A stretch of DNA of 64,000 nt, taken from contig JAVKEP010000098.1 in the NCBI GenBank assembly GCA_040221375.1, positions 3,440 to 67,439 on the forward strand, read 5' to 3'. The DNA is from SHAN690 sp040221375. GTDB taxonomy: Bacteria; Bacteroidota; Bacteroidia; Flavobacteriales_G; Salibacteraceae. The notes under the pieces are model-generated. The model was not told the DNA's origin. It did no database searches and saw nothing but the letters and a program-made list of their open reading frames with translations. This document shows, piece after piece, positions 37,013-45,039 of this stretch. The translations under genes were made by a program, and so were the position numbers. How positions within the stretch are numbered: the first letter of the stretch is position 1; every line of letters starts with the position of its first letter.

Positions 37013-37104
37013 GTGGGTTCAGTTGAGCTCTCCTTTGTAGGACAAGGCCAGTAACAGACTAGAACCCGACGATTGCTATGCTTTGTCAACGAGGTGATGC
37101 GCCA

Positions 37105-37138
37105 AACAAAAAGCCCCATACCAAAAGGTACAGGGCTT
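37105..37138 (-). terminator. Rho-independent terminator of the convergent T9SS cargo gene
   Basis: On the minus strand AAGCCCTGTACC pairs with GGTATGGGGCTT around a TTTT loop (37111-37138). All 12 positions pair if G-U is allowed, and TTT and GTTTG follow. It lies 22 bases after the stop at 37160. Confidence 0.85.
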
Positions 37139-37159
37139 CGAATGCTTTGGTCGTTGACG

Positions 37160-38683
37160 TTATTTTAGGTACACCTTCTCTGTATACAACTTACCATTGA
37201 CCGTAACGCGGGCGACATACACTCCGCTGGCCAATTGCTCCGATGAAATCAAGACAGAGTTATCTCTGTTTTGAACGTTCATCACTTGTTCGCCAAGCAA
37301 ATTATACAGTTGCACCTCGCTAATCGTAGACGCAGAAACAAATTCTATTTGCGACCCTTGGTTCAAGACTCGAATTTCTTCTGAAGCATACTCGCCAATT
37401 CCGAAAGGTGTGCCAACGAAGCAATCATCCACATTGACCGTAACTGTCTCAACACCTTTGCATCCATTTGCATCAATCCCGCTGATGGTAATGTTGATCG
37501 CCCCAGGCACATTTGGCGATACTACCTGCGTGTTTGAAGTAGTGTTCAATGTAGAACCCGGAAACTTCCATACGTAAGAAAGGCAATCAGGACAAGTCAC
37601 TGTGATCTCGTCAGTTTCATCCAAACAAATCGAAGCACCTCCTGAAGACTGTGTTGCCGAAATCGCCGGTGCTGGTATCACGGTGATGGTAGCCGTACCT
37701 GTCTTAGAGCAACCCAGCCGCGTTGCGGTGACCGAATAGGTCGTTGTAGAGGTAGGTGATGCAATCACATCTTTCGCCGTAGGATCGTCCAGCGAACCCG
37801 AAGGAGACCAAGAAAAGGACGTGCCGTTTGACTGGCATGATATCTCGGTACTCGTTCCGAAACAAATGGTATCGTCAGCTATGTTTACCGTCAACGATGG
37901 CAGCACGCTGTTCACAACGATTTCGAGCGATGTAGACCCTGTGCATCCATTGGTATCCGTTACGACGACTGTATAGGTTGTAGTAGCGGTTGGCGTAGCT
38001 TGTACGCTCATTGAAGTGCTGTCATTCAACGTTGCGGTTGGCGACCATTCATAGGTAGCAATGCCCGATGCGTTGGCTGTCATAGTAGCGGTATTTCCTG
38101 AGCACAAGTAGCCTCCTGTTGCCTCAACAGAACTTGAAATGGTCACAGTTGGCCCGCTGGTAACGTCGAGGTCAATGCTGTCCATCCCCATACAACCATT
38201 GCTATCCACTATAGTAACATAATAAGTAGTAGCGGCCGTAGGAGAAGCGATCACAGTATCCGTAGAGTCGTTGTCTAAGGTTCCTGATGGTGTCCACGAA
38301 TAGGAAGCGTGCCCGCTCGTAGCGACAAGCTCAGAGCTAGATCCTTGGCAAAATGACGACCCCGCGCTGGAAGTGATAGACACCATGGCGTTGGCGTGGA
38401 CCAGAATGGAGATGGTAACCGTATCTGTGTCTACAGGTACGAACGTATATCCCAATACGGTAATGGTGTAGTTTCCTGGTGTGGTGGTGCTGAAATTGAC
38501 GGAATCGACAAAATTGGTGTCGAGATTTACGGTATCGCTCCAAGCATATACTGTCATGCCTGATGCCTTCAGCCACACTGACTCACCTGGACAGACTGTG
38601 CTGTCTTCCATGGTAACCGACAATTGCGCAAACGACGAAAGGCTGAGCGCCAGTAAAACGATGAGGGTAGATAATCTCGCCAT
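37160..38683 (-). CDS. T9SS cargo with five PKD/Ig-like repeats and type A sorting domain
   Basis: A 507-residue secreted protein. The ATG at 38683 gives a clean signal peptide (MARLSTLIVLLALSLSSFAQ); the frame also reaches a TTG at 38710, which lies inside the promoter. About five repeats of 75 residues follow, each with an early Cys (SSFCQGSS, GYLCSGN, DTICFGTS, ASICLDE), a SWSP or EWSP segment, ASPTxTTTYxV, and a NGC motif. This is the PKD/Ig-like stalk typical of Bacteroidota surface proteins. The last 70 residues (VLNQGSQIEFVS to KVYLK) form a type A T9SS sorting domain. No catalytic domain is seen, so it is probably structural or adhesive. Confidence 0.87.
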   Translation of the reverse strand: MARLSTLIVLLALSLSSFAQLSVTMEDSTVCPGESVWLKASGMTVYAWSDTVNLDTNFVDSVNFSTTTPGNYTITVLGYTFVPVDTDTVTISILVHANAMVSITSSAGSSFCQGSSSELVATSGHASYSWTPSGTLDNDSTDTVIASPTAATTYYVTIVDSNGCMGMDSIDLDVTSGPTVTISSSVEATGGYLCSGNTATMTANASGIATYEWSPTATLNDSTSMSVQATPTATTTYTVVVTDTNGCTGSTSLEIVVNSVLPSLTVNIADDTICFGTSTEISCQSNGTSFSWSPSGSLDDPTAKDVIASPTSTTTYSVTATRLGCSKTGTATITVIPAPAISATQSSGGASICLDETDEITVTCPDCLSYVWKFPGSTLNTTSNTQVVSPNVPGAINITISGIDANGCKGVETVTVNVDDCFVGTPFGIGEYASEEIRVLNQGSQIEFVSASTISEVQLYNLLGEQVMNVQNRDNSVLISSEQLASGVYVARVTVNGKLYTEKVYLK

Positions 38684-38707
38684 AATTAGATTTTTAACGT
38701 AAACTCG

Positions 38708-38738
38708 CAAATCTACCTGTAAATACTATACCCACAAA
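38708..38738 (-). promoter_or_regulatory. Canonical Bacteroidota promoter of the PKD-repeat T9SS cargo gene
   Basis: On the minus strand TTTG (38735-38738) is followed after 19 bases by TAGATTTG (38708-38715), an exact match to the -33 TTTG / -7 TAnnTTTG consensus with the usual spacing. The predicted start is about 20 bases before the ATG at 38683. Confidence 0.75.
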
Positions 38739-38779
38739 ACCAAATACTCACTCAGGCCTTTTAAACCGTCAATTCAATC

Positions 38780-39232
38780 ATGGAGCTCCACGTACTATCC
38801 GATGAACATTTCATGAAGCTTGCCTTGCAAGAGGCCAAATCTGCATTTGATCAAGGAGAAGTTCCTGTGGGGGCGGTGGTAGTATCCAAGGGAAGAATCA
38901 TAGCCAGGGCGCACAACCTCACCGAGCGCTTGAATGATGTAACCGCCCACGCTGAAATGCAGGCGATCACGGCCGCCGAGAATTTTTTGGGTGGGAAGTA
39001 CCTCAACAAATGCACCTTGTATGTCACCCTCGAACCTTGTGTCATGTGCGCAGGAGCATTGTACTGGTCGCAAATTGGCAAGGTTGTTTACGGCGCGCAC
39101 GATGAGAAAAGAGGCTTTCGGGCTGTGTCTGAGTCGTTGCTCCATCCGAAGACCGAATGGGTGGGTGGAATACTCCGCGATGACTGCTCTTCGCTAATCA
39201 AACAGTTCTTTCAAGAGCGACGTCAAGATTGA
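38780..39232 (+). CDS. tadA: tRNA-specific adenosine deaminase
   Basis: Zinc enzyme that deaminates adenosine 34 to inosine in the tRNA-Arg(ACG) anticodon. The 150-residue length is usual. The zinc and catalytic residues are in HAE (57-59) and PCVMC (Cys87, Cys90). The segment EVPVGAVVVSKGRIIARAHN is typical of TadA. It is transcribed divergently from the PKD-repeat cargo gene, and a bacilliredoxin gene follows with its own promoter. Confidence 0.93.
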   Translation: MELHVLSDEHFMKLALQEAKSAFDQGEVPVGAVVVSKGRIIARAHNLTERLNDVTAHAEMQAITAAENFLGGKYLNKCTLYVTLEPCVMCAGALYWSQIGKVVYGAHDEKRGFRAVSESLLHPKTEWVGGILRDDCSSLIKQFFQERRQD

Positions 39233-39247
39233 CGAGTAGTCCCCGCA

Positions 39248-39280
39248 TTGAACTCTTTGTGAGACAAGATGTTACCTTTG
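39248..39280 (+). promoter_or_regulatory. Promoter of the bacilliredoxin gene
   Basis: TACCTTTG at 39273-39280 matches the -7 consensus TAnnTTTG exactly. A TTG at 39248-39250, 22 bases upstream, may be the -33 element; a TTTG at 39256-39259 is too close. The leader would be about 10 bases. Confidence 0.5.
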
Positions 39281-39297
39281 TAACAAATTAAAAAGTT

Positions 39298-39711
39298 ATG
39301 TATCCAGAAGAAATCGTAGCCCCGATGAAAGCGGAGCTAACCGAAGTGGGGTTTGATGAGCTGTTGACTGCAGAAGAAGTAGATCAGGTGATGAACAACA
39401 TGGAAGGAACTGCCTTGATCATGGTAAACAGCGTATGTGGTTGTGCGGCAGCTAACGCCCGTCCTGCGGTGCGTATGTCGATCAATCATAGCAAGAAGCC
39501 ATCAAAGCTCATGACCGTATTCGCAGGAGTTGACCAAGATGCAGTTGCGCAAGCCAGAAAGTATTTTCTCCCTTACCCTCCTTCCTCTCCAAGCATTGCT
39601 CTGATGAAAGATGGTAAGTTGGTTCACTTCATCGAGCGCCATCACATCGAGGGCCGACCAGCCGAACTCATCGCAGAAAACCTCGTCGCCGCGTACGACG
39701 AATTCTGTTAG
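39298..39711 (+). CDS. BrxA/BrxB family bacilliredoxin
   Basis: A 137-residue thioredoxin-fold protein of the YphP/YqiW (DUF1094) family. In Bacillus, members remove bacillithiol from mixed disulfides. The active site is CGC (Cys47-Cys49 in VNSVCGCAAANARPA). The C-terminal part FIERHHIEGRPAELIAENL is family-typical. In Bacteroidota it is usual to find this gene, and bacillithiol or a related thiol is the likely partner, which is inference. It lies between a dedicated promoter and a strong terminator, so it is probably monocistronic. Confidence 0.9.
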   Translation: MYPEEIVAPMKAELTEVGFDELLTAEEVDQVMNNMEGTALIMVNSVCGCAAANARPAVRMSINHSKKPSKLMTVFAGVDQDAVAQARKYFLPYPPSSPSIALMKDGKLVHFIERHHIEGRPAELIAENLVAAYDEFC

Positions 39712-39736
39712 AATTCTGCTGAAATCAGACGACAAT

Positions 39737-39770
39737 AAAAGCCTTTCCGCCATTTGGAAGGGCTTTTTTT
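39737..39770 (+). terminator. Terminator between convergent bacilliredoxin and EnvC-like genes
   Basis: Stem AAAAGCCTTTCC with GGAAGGGCTTTT (one wobble), 7-base loop, and a T7 run. The flanking A and T runs could let it work in both directions, and the minus-strand gene ends 2 bases away. Confidence 0.85.
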
Positions 39771-39771
39771 A

Positions 39772-40971
39772 TTAGCGCGCTTTGTAGAGCCAGTAACTGG
39801 GGTCCTGCAAGTCCGTCCCTTTCCAAAGCTGGAATTCGGTTTCCGTTTTTCCTTTGTCGGTTAGGATGATTCCTATTTCCTCTTTCGTTTTCACATTGTC
39901 GCCCGTATTGACGAATGTCTCTTTGAGGTTGGTGTAGATAGAGATGTATTCGCCATGCCTGATCATGACCACCTTTCCGGCTCCCGGCAAGATGATGATC
40001 CGCGACACTTCGCCGTCAAAGGCTGCGCGCGCCCTGCTGTTTTCTGTGGTTGAAATGGTAAGGCCGTCCTTTTTTACGACGATGCCTTTGAGAAAGGGAT
40101 GGGGCTGTTCACCAAACTTGGCCACGATCTCACCCTTGTCTACTGGCCACGGTAACTTGCCTTTATTCGCGACGAAGTTGTTGCCCAATTCTCTCGCTTC
40201 GGGGGTCAATTGATAGGTAGAACCTGAAGTCCCTGCCGCCTCATTGCGCGCAGCGATTTCTCTTTTAATGGCTTCCGTGATGGCCCTGCGCAGCTCCGAC
40301 GCAGCCTTTTCGGCCGCCGCCAATTCTTTCTTGTATTGGGCTTCTTTACTGGACAAGACCTTGAGCTCTTTCTCCTTTTCTTGCCGTTCTCTGTTCAAGG
40401 TTAACTTCTCCTTGTTCTGGTCGTTGAGCACGCCATTCTTTTCTTTCCGCTGCGCTTCCAGTGCTTGGTGCTTTCCTTCCAAGCTGCGCTGTGCTGCAAG
40501 GATCGCCTCGGCTTGCCGCTGCCGGTAGTCGCTCAATTGCTGGAGGTATTTCAGCCTCCTGTACGCCTGTCCGAAGTCGTCGCTGGCAAAAATGTACATG
40601 AGTTTCTGACTTGCACTCCTCGTCTTGTAGGCCTGTACTACCATGCGGGCATATTCCTCTTTGAGGCGGGCAATGTCTGACTCAAATGCCTCGATCAAGT
40701 CTTCGTTTTCTTCGATCTTCTTGTCGAGGAAATTGATCTCATCTCGGATGGAGGAAATCAGCTCTTCGCGCTGATTGATCTTCTTGCTGATCAACACAAT
40801 CTTCGTGGAGGAGCTCTTGCTGTCTGCTTCGATTTGCTTGAGCAGCTTTTCTTTGTATTGTATATCCTCCCGGAGCTGTTGCTGCTTCCGTTTTAGTTCA
40901 TCACTCGTTTGTCCGAATCCAGGGAGGACCGAAAAGACAATCAGGATCAAACTAAGGCACCAATGCTTCAT
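39772..40971 (-). CDS. EnvC-like murein hydrolase activator with degenerate LytM domain
   Basis: A 399-residue periplasmic protein: signal peptide (MKHWCLSLILIVFSVLPGFG), a long coiled coil (about 22-260, rich in Lys, Glu and Gln), and a C-terminal LytM/M23 fold (about 285-399). The metal-binding residues of active M23 peptidases appear to be lost: the HxxxD position reads VKKDGLTIS and the HxH position reads TETEFQLW. This is the pattern of EnvC, which activates amidases during cell separation. It overlaps the DUF4292 gene by 20 bases and ends an envelope gene cluster. The activator role is inferred. Confidence 0.87.
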   Translation of the reverse strand: MKHWCLSLILIVFSVLPGFGQTSDELKRKQQQLREDIQYKEKLLKQIEADSKSSSTKIVLISKKINQREELISSIRDEINFLDKKIEENEDLIEAFESDIARLKEEYARMVVQAYKTRSASQKLMYIFASDDFGQAYRRLKYLQQLSDYRQRQAEAILAAQRSLEGKHQALEAQRKEKNGVLNDQNKEKLTLNRERQEKEKELKVLSSKEAQYKKELAAAEKAASELRRAITEAIKREIAARNEAAGTSGSTYQLTPEARELGNNFVANKGKLPWPVDKGEIVAKFGEQPHPFLKGIVVKKDGLTISTTENSRARAAFDGEVSRIIILPGAGKVVMIRHGEYISIYTNLKETFVNTGDNVKTKEEIGIILTDKGKTETEFQLWKGTDLQDPSYWLYKAR

Positions 40972-41788
40972 ACTTATCAGGGATGGTAAAGGAAAGGCTA
41001 ACTTCCTTACCCGTTGTTATCTTCATCACGGATGTTTTCACCTTTGCTTGTTCATTCGCTGATTGCACAGAATAAGTGGTAGTGTAAGGAAATGAGGAAT
41101 TGCAAACGTCTTTATAATCAGCATATTCCGCGATTAAGTTGCGGCCCGACTCAAAATCCGTAATCGACGTTTTTACTAGGCGAAAGCCATCTGGATTTAC
41201 CCAAAGCCCAATATCCAAGTCGAGATCACTGTTCTCCCCCTCCCTTCGAAGGGCTCTTCTGAGCTGACCTTTCTTTAAAAAACTTAAATGGTACATGCCG
41301 TCGTCCTTAGAGGATCTGATCTTCCCTTCTTCCGCCTCGATTTTGAGCAATTTCAGGCTGTTGGAAAGCACCAGAGACTCCAAAATTTCGAAGCTCGCCT
41401 CTACCTTAAATCGGTCTTGGATATAGTCGTAGCCTCCCACATAGAACTGGTTGTTTTTGCGATCCATGAATTTCACGGTGTCGGGCAAAAAAAGAAAACG
41501 GGCTACCTCAACAGCGTAATACGTAGCCGATATCCAAATGGCACTGTCTTGCTTCAATCGGATGTACATCTTGAAGCTGTCGTCGATTTTTTCAGACTTA
41601 ATCTCAACGTCGTATTTCACACTGAGCCAGTCACAAAAAAGCTCTCCTTTGCCCATAGATTCCAGGATTTCATCCGTTTTCCTATGAGGCACCGCCCTGT
41701 CCGAGGCGGTTTCTCGTGTAGTCTTACAACCAGACAGCGTCACGATACCTATCATCGTTGCTAGGAGATATGTGCTACAGCTATTCAT
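40952..41788 (-). CDS. DUF4292 family lipoprotein
   Basis: A 278-residue lipoprotein. The ATG at 41788 gives the lipoprotein signal MNSCSTYLLATMIGIVTLSGC; an in-frame codon at 41815 would only add hydrophilic residues. The family (DUF4292) is found in Bacteroidota and its fold has been compared with LolB-like lipoprotein carriers, but its role is not established. It overlaps the TPR gene by 8 bases and the EnvC-like gene by 20, so all three are translated together. Confidence 0.8.
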   Translation of the reverse strand: MNSCSTYLLATMIGIVTLSGCKTTRETASDRAVPHRKTDEILESMGKGELFCDWLSVKYDVEIKSEKIDDSFKMYIRLKQDSAIWISATYYAVEVARFLFLPDTVKFMDRKNNQFYVGGYDYIQDRFKVEASFEILESLVLSNSLKLLKIEAEEGKIRSSKDDGMYHLSFLKKGQLRRALRREGENSDLDLDIGLWVNPDGFRLVKTSITDFESGRNLIAEYADYKDVCNSSFPYTTTYSVQSANEQAKVKTSVMKITTGKEVSLSFTIPDKYEALVP

Positions 41789-43487
41789 TTCCTTTTGCCG
41801 CTTCAATTTTTTCATGCAATCGATCGGCTTGGCCTTGTTTTTCCAGCGCCCGTTTCCAATAGCTTATCGCCTCCTGCGTGCGATCCAGTTCGTTTAAAAC
41901 ATCCCCGAAATGCTCCAACACTTCCGCCGAATTCTCACCGCCATGTAAAAGCGCCTTGCCCAAGTATTCTTCGGCAGCTACAAAATCTCCAAGTTTATAA
42001 AGCACCCAGCCATAGGTGTCTAAATAGGATGCATTGTCTGGTTCCATCGCAAGCGTTTGGGCTGACATTTCTTTTGCTCGCTCTAATTTCTCCCCTCTCA
42101 AAGACAAAAAATAGCTGTAGTTATTGAGCACATACGTATTGTTCGGGTCAAATTGCAGCGCGGCTTCGTAGGCACTGTCCGATGACTGTACCCTTCCCAA
42201 TTCGTTGTATGCATCTCCAAGACTTGCGAGCATTTGAGCCGATAGGGCGCTGTTTCCGATAATCATCTGGGCTCCAATGCGTAAACTTTTCACTGCCTCT
42301 CCCCATCGCTCGAGCTGGGTATTGGCGATTCCGTTGAAAAAGTAAACCGTGGGTTGGGCTGGGAAAAGCTCGAGCGCCTGCTTGCTATCCCTCGCTAAAT
42401 CCTCGGTGAGGTTCAACTCTGATTCAATCAAAAGAATTTGGGACCAAACGGCGAAGCGAGAAGGGTCAAGTTCAATCGCTTTTTTGAATTGTTCCAACGC
42501 CCTCATTCTTTCCCCTCCCAAGTTCAAAAAATCTCCATAAATCGAATGCGCCTTAGCCTCGTCTGGATGGGTAGATTCCACCGCCTGGCAAAGCAAAATC
42601 GCCTTTTCCAACGTGGAAGGATCTTGATCGGCTTTGTCGTACAAACGAAGCAGCACGCCCACTTTTCTATCGATGCCAAGGTTGGGGTTGTAAAACGCTC
42701 GTTTGAGGCAACCAAAGGCCGTGTCCGCCTTGCCCGCTTGATCGTAGTAATCAGCGAGTGAAAGCTGAAATATTGGATTGGAAGGATTGACGCGACTCGC
42801 TTCTTCAAACATCTCTATGGCCTCGTTCAGCTTTCCTTGGGCCTTGTACAATTCACCAAGCATGCCATAAAGCTGCGTGTCTTCGGGGTATACGGCGATC
42901 AACTTTTTAAGCTCTGCCGCTGCGTTCGCATACTTGTGCTGGCTTATGAAGTACTCTGACTTACGCAAATTGATTTCGTGGCTGGGACCGGTTACTTTTT
43001 CAATCTCGTCGTACACCTGCATGGCGGCCTTTTCCTTGCCTGCAAACAAAAGCGTATTGGCATAATCCAATTTCATTTCTGTATCATTCGGGTAGTTGGC
43101 TGAGACAGCCTTAAACACCTTCGACGCTTCTTTGAACTTAAGCTGATCAATGAGTACTTGTGCATAGCTTAACGCATACCACTTGTTCTCTGGGTCGAGT
43201 GCGTACGCTTGTTCAAACTCGAGCTCTGCCAATGCGAATTGTTCCCTTTCTAGGTACACCTTTCCTTTTCCAAAATAGACCGCATCATTCTTAGGGTCCG
43301 TCTGGAGGCAACGATCAAATAAATCAAGCGCGGCTTGGTAGTTGCCTAGATGCCTTTCCTTCTCGGCATCTACAAAGCGTTCGGCGAGCTGAATCTCTTC
43401 TGCCGTTGGATAAATCTTCTCTTGGGAGAATCCCATCGGAACTTGCCACAACACAAAGAATGCCGTCAGTACAGCAGAATATTTCAT
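41781..43487 (-). CDS. Tetratricopeptide repeat protein
   Basis: A 568-residue TPR protein with a signal peptide (MKYSAVLTAFFVLWQVPMGFS). The ATG at 43487 fits; the in-frame TTG at 43499 is less likely. More than ten TPR units are recognisable, for example YGMLGELYKAQGKLNEAIEM and YDTYGWVLYKLGDFVAAEEY. It probably scaffolds periplasmic or outer membrane complexes. The gene sits between a sugar nucleotidyltransferase and a DUF4292 lipoprotein in a cell-envelope cluster. Confidence 0.85.
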   Translation of the reverse strand: MKYSAVLTAFFVLWQVPMGFSQEKIYPTAEEIQLAERFVDAEKERHLGNYQAALDLFDRCLQTDPKNDAVYFGKGKVYLEREQFALAELEFEQAYALDPENKWYALSYAQVLIDQLKFKEASKVFKAVSANYPNDTEMKLDYANTLLFAGKEKAAMQVYDEIEKVTGPSHEINLRKSEYFISQHKYANAAAELKKLIAVYPEDTQLYGMLGELYKAQGKLNEAIEMFEEASRVNPSNPIFQLSLADYYDQAGKADTAFGCLKRAFYNPNLGIDRKVGVLLRLYDKADQDPSTLEKAILLCQAVESTHPDEAKAHSIYGDFLNLGGERMRALEQFKKAIELDPSRFAVWSQILLIESELNLTEDLARDSKQALELFPAQPTVYFFNGIANTQLERWGEAVKSLRIGAQMIIGNSALSAQMLASLGDAYNELGRVQSSDSAYEAALQFDPNNTYVLNNYSYFLSLRGEKLERAKEMSAQTLAMEPDNASYLDTYGWVLYKLGDFVAAEEYLGKALLHGGENSAEVLEHFGDVLNELDRTQEAISYWKRALEKQGQADRLHEKIEAAKGNE

Positions 43488-43495
43488 CGGATAAA

Positions 43496-44500
43496 TCAAT
43501 CGACAAACGTTGAGAAATCTCCTAAGCTTAGGTCCAATGGGCGCCTAGAAATGTGGGTGTTAGTACCAACCAAGGAGTTGTCGATGACCGCGTTATCTAT
43601 GCTTGCGTCCGCCCTTACAATGCTGTTGGATATCCTTGCGTTTCGGATGGTGGTATTCTTTCCTACACTCACATGCGGCCCCACGACACTGTTCTCAATA
43701 ACCGCGCCCTCCGAAATCAATACCGGCTGAATCAACGTGCTGTTGGAAATTGTCGCTCTAGAAGAAACTTGGTCCACTCCTTTCTCAAACTCCAGAATCA
43801 TCTTGTTTGTGTTGACGGTGGCATTCTTGTTGCCACAATCCATCCAGTGATCTACCGTCCCCGGCCGGAAAACGACACCTTGCCTTTTCATGTTCTCCAA
43901 GGCGTCGGTCAGCTGGTACTCCCCGCCTTTGACGACCTGATTGTCCATGAGGTACTTGAGTTCTGATTTCAGGTGTCCCCCGTCTTTGAAAAAATAGATG
44001 CCTATGATGGCCAGGTCGCTGACATAGGTTTTTGGTTTTTCAACAAAGTCAGTAATTGCTCCTGCTTCGTTCACCTTGACCACTCCAAACTGGCTTGGGT
44101 CCTCGATTTGCTTGACCCAGATGGTCCCGTCCTGCGTAGGATCAATTTTAAAATTGGCGCGGAACAAGGTGTCTGCAAAAGCCACAATCACAGGCCCGTC
44201 TAGCGAAGGTTCCGCACAGTATATCGCATGTCCAGTACCGAGGGCCTGGTCTTGGTAATAGATCTTCCCCTTTGCGCCGAGGCTCTCCGCGATGGCGATT
44301 AACTCCGCTTCTACAGCGTCTCCAAAATCTCCAATGATGAATCCAATTTCCTTGATCGGCTCGTCACACATGGCGGCGATGTCTTCTACAAGTCGCTGTA
44401 CGATTGGCTTTCCTCCGACCGGTATCAATGGTTTCGGTGTGTATAGTGTATGCGGGCGCATGCGCTTGCCTTGGCCTGCCATGGGAATGATCAAATTCAT
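43496..44500 (-). CDS. Sugar-phosphate nucleotidyltransferase with left-handed beta-helix tail
   Basis: A 334-residue NDP-sugar pyrophosphorylase. The ATG at 44500 starts the family N-terminus directly: MNLIIPMAGQGKRMRPHT, with the nucleotide-binding GxGxRxxP loop. TPKPLIPVGGKP and FVEKPKT follow. After about residue 245 the sequence changes to hexapeptide-like repeats (ISNSTLIQPVLISEGAVIENSV), a left-handed beta-helix typical of glucose-1-phosphate or mannose-1-phosphate enzymes. Nucleotide and sugar cannot be assigned from sequence alone. It precedes the TPR protein by 8 bases. Confidence 0.88.
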   Translation of the reverse strand: MNLIIPMAGQGKRMRPHTLYTPKPLIPVGGKPIVQRLVEDIAAMCDEPIKEIGFIIGDFGDAVEAELIAIAESLGAKGKIYYQDQALGTGHAIYCAEPSLDGPVIVAFADTLFRANFKIDPTQDGTIWVKQIEDPSQFGVVKVNEAGAITDFVEKPKTYVSDLAIIGIYFFKDGGHLKSELKYLMDNQVVKGGEYQLTDALENMKRQGVVFRPGTVDHWMDCGNKNATVNTNKMILEFEKGVDQVSSRATISNSTLIQPVLISEGAVIENSVVGPHVSVGKNTTIRNARISNSIVRADASIDNAVIDNSLVGTNTHISRRPLDLSLGDFSTFVD

Positions 44501-44595
44501 CTGTATCAACTCTTTGTGGCGCAAAAATGCGAAAACCTAAAGAGGCGGAGGAAATGTGAATGAGAATAAGCCTTAATGTCCCCCTTAGGCGCTGC

Positions 44596-45039
44596 TTATT
44601 TCAAGCCGGTACTTCCAAACCCGTCTTGACCTCTGTCCGAATCAGGCAATGATTCCACTTCTTTCCAAGCTACGGTTTCATAACGGGCAATTACAAGTTG
44701 AGCCACGCGTTCACCGTCAGCCACTTCAAACGCTTCCTTGCCGTGGTTGATGAGAATGACGCCTATATCGCCTCGGTAATCCGCATCGATTGTTCCTGGC
44801 GAATTCAGAACAGAAACGCCTTTCTTGAACGCCAGTCCGGATCTCGGCCGGACCTGTGCTTCAAATCCCTGGGGCAGGGCCAAGTGCAGACCGGTGGGCA
44901 CTAATTTTCGCTCGCCCGGCTGAAGTATAAAAGCGCCCTCAGGTAAAAATGCACGTAAGTCCATGCCCGCTGACATAATTGTGGCATAGCTCGGCAATGG
45001 ATGGTGACTCTTGTTTACAATCTCAATCACTTGGGGCAT
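44596..45039 (-). CDS. dut: Deoxyuridine 5'-triphosphate nucleotidohydrolase (dUTPase)
   Basis: Hydrolyses dUTP to dUMP, keeping uracil out of DNA and supplying dTMP synthesis. It has 147 residues from the ATG at 45039 (MPQVIEIVNKSHHPLPSYAT). All five trimeric dUTPase motifs are visible: SAGMDLRA, PRSGLA, GTIDADYRGDIGVI, GERVAQLVI and RGQDGFGSTG. The start lies inside the end of the flippase gene (17-base overlap), so it is translated with an envelope gene. Confidence 0.96.
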   Translation of the reverse strand: MPQVIEIVNKSHHPLPSYATIMSAGMDLRAFLPEGAFILQPGERKLVPTGLHLALPQGFEAQVRPRSGLAFKKGVSVLNSPGTIDADYRGDIGVILINHGKEAFEVADGERVAQLVIARYETVAWKEVESLPDSDRGQDGFGSTGLK

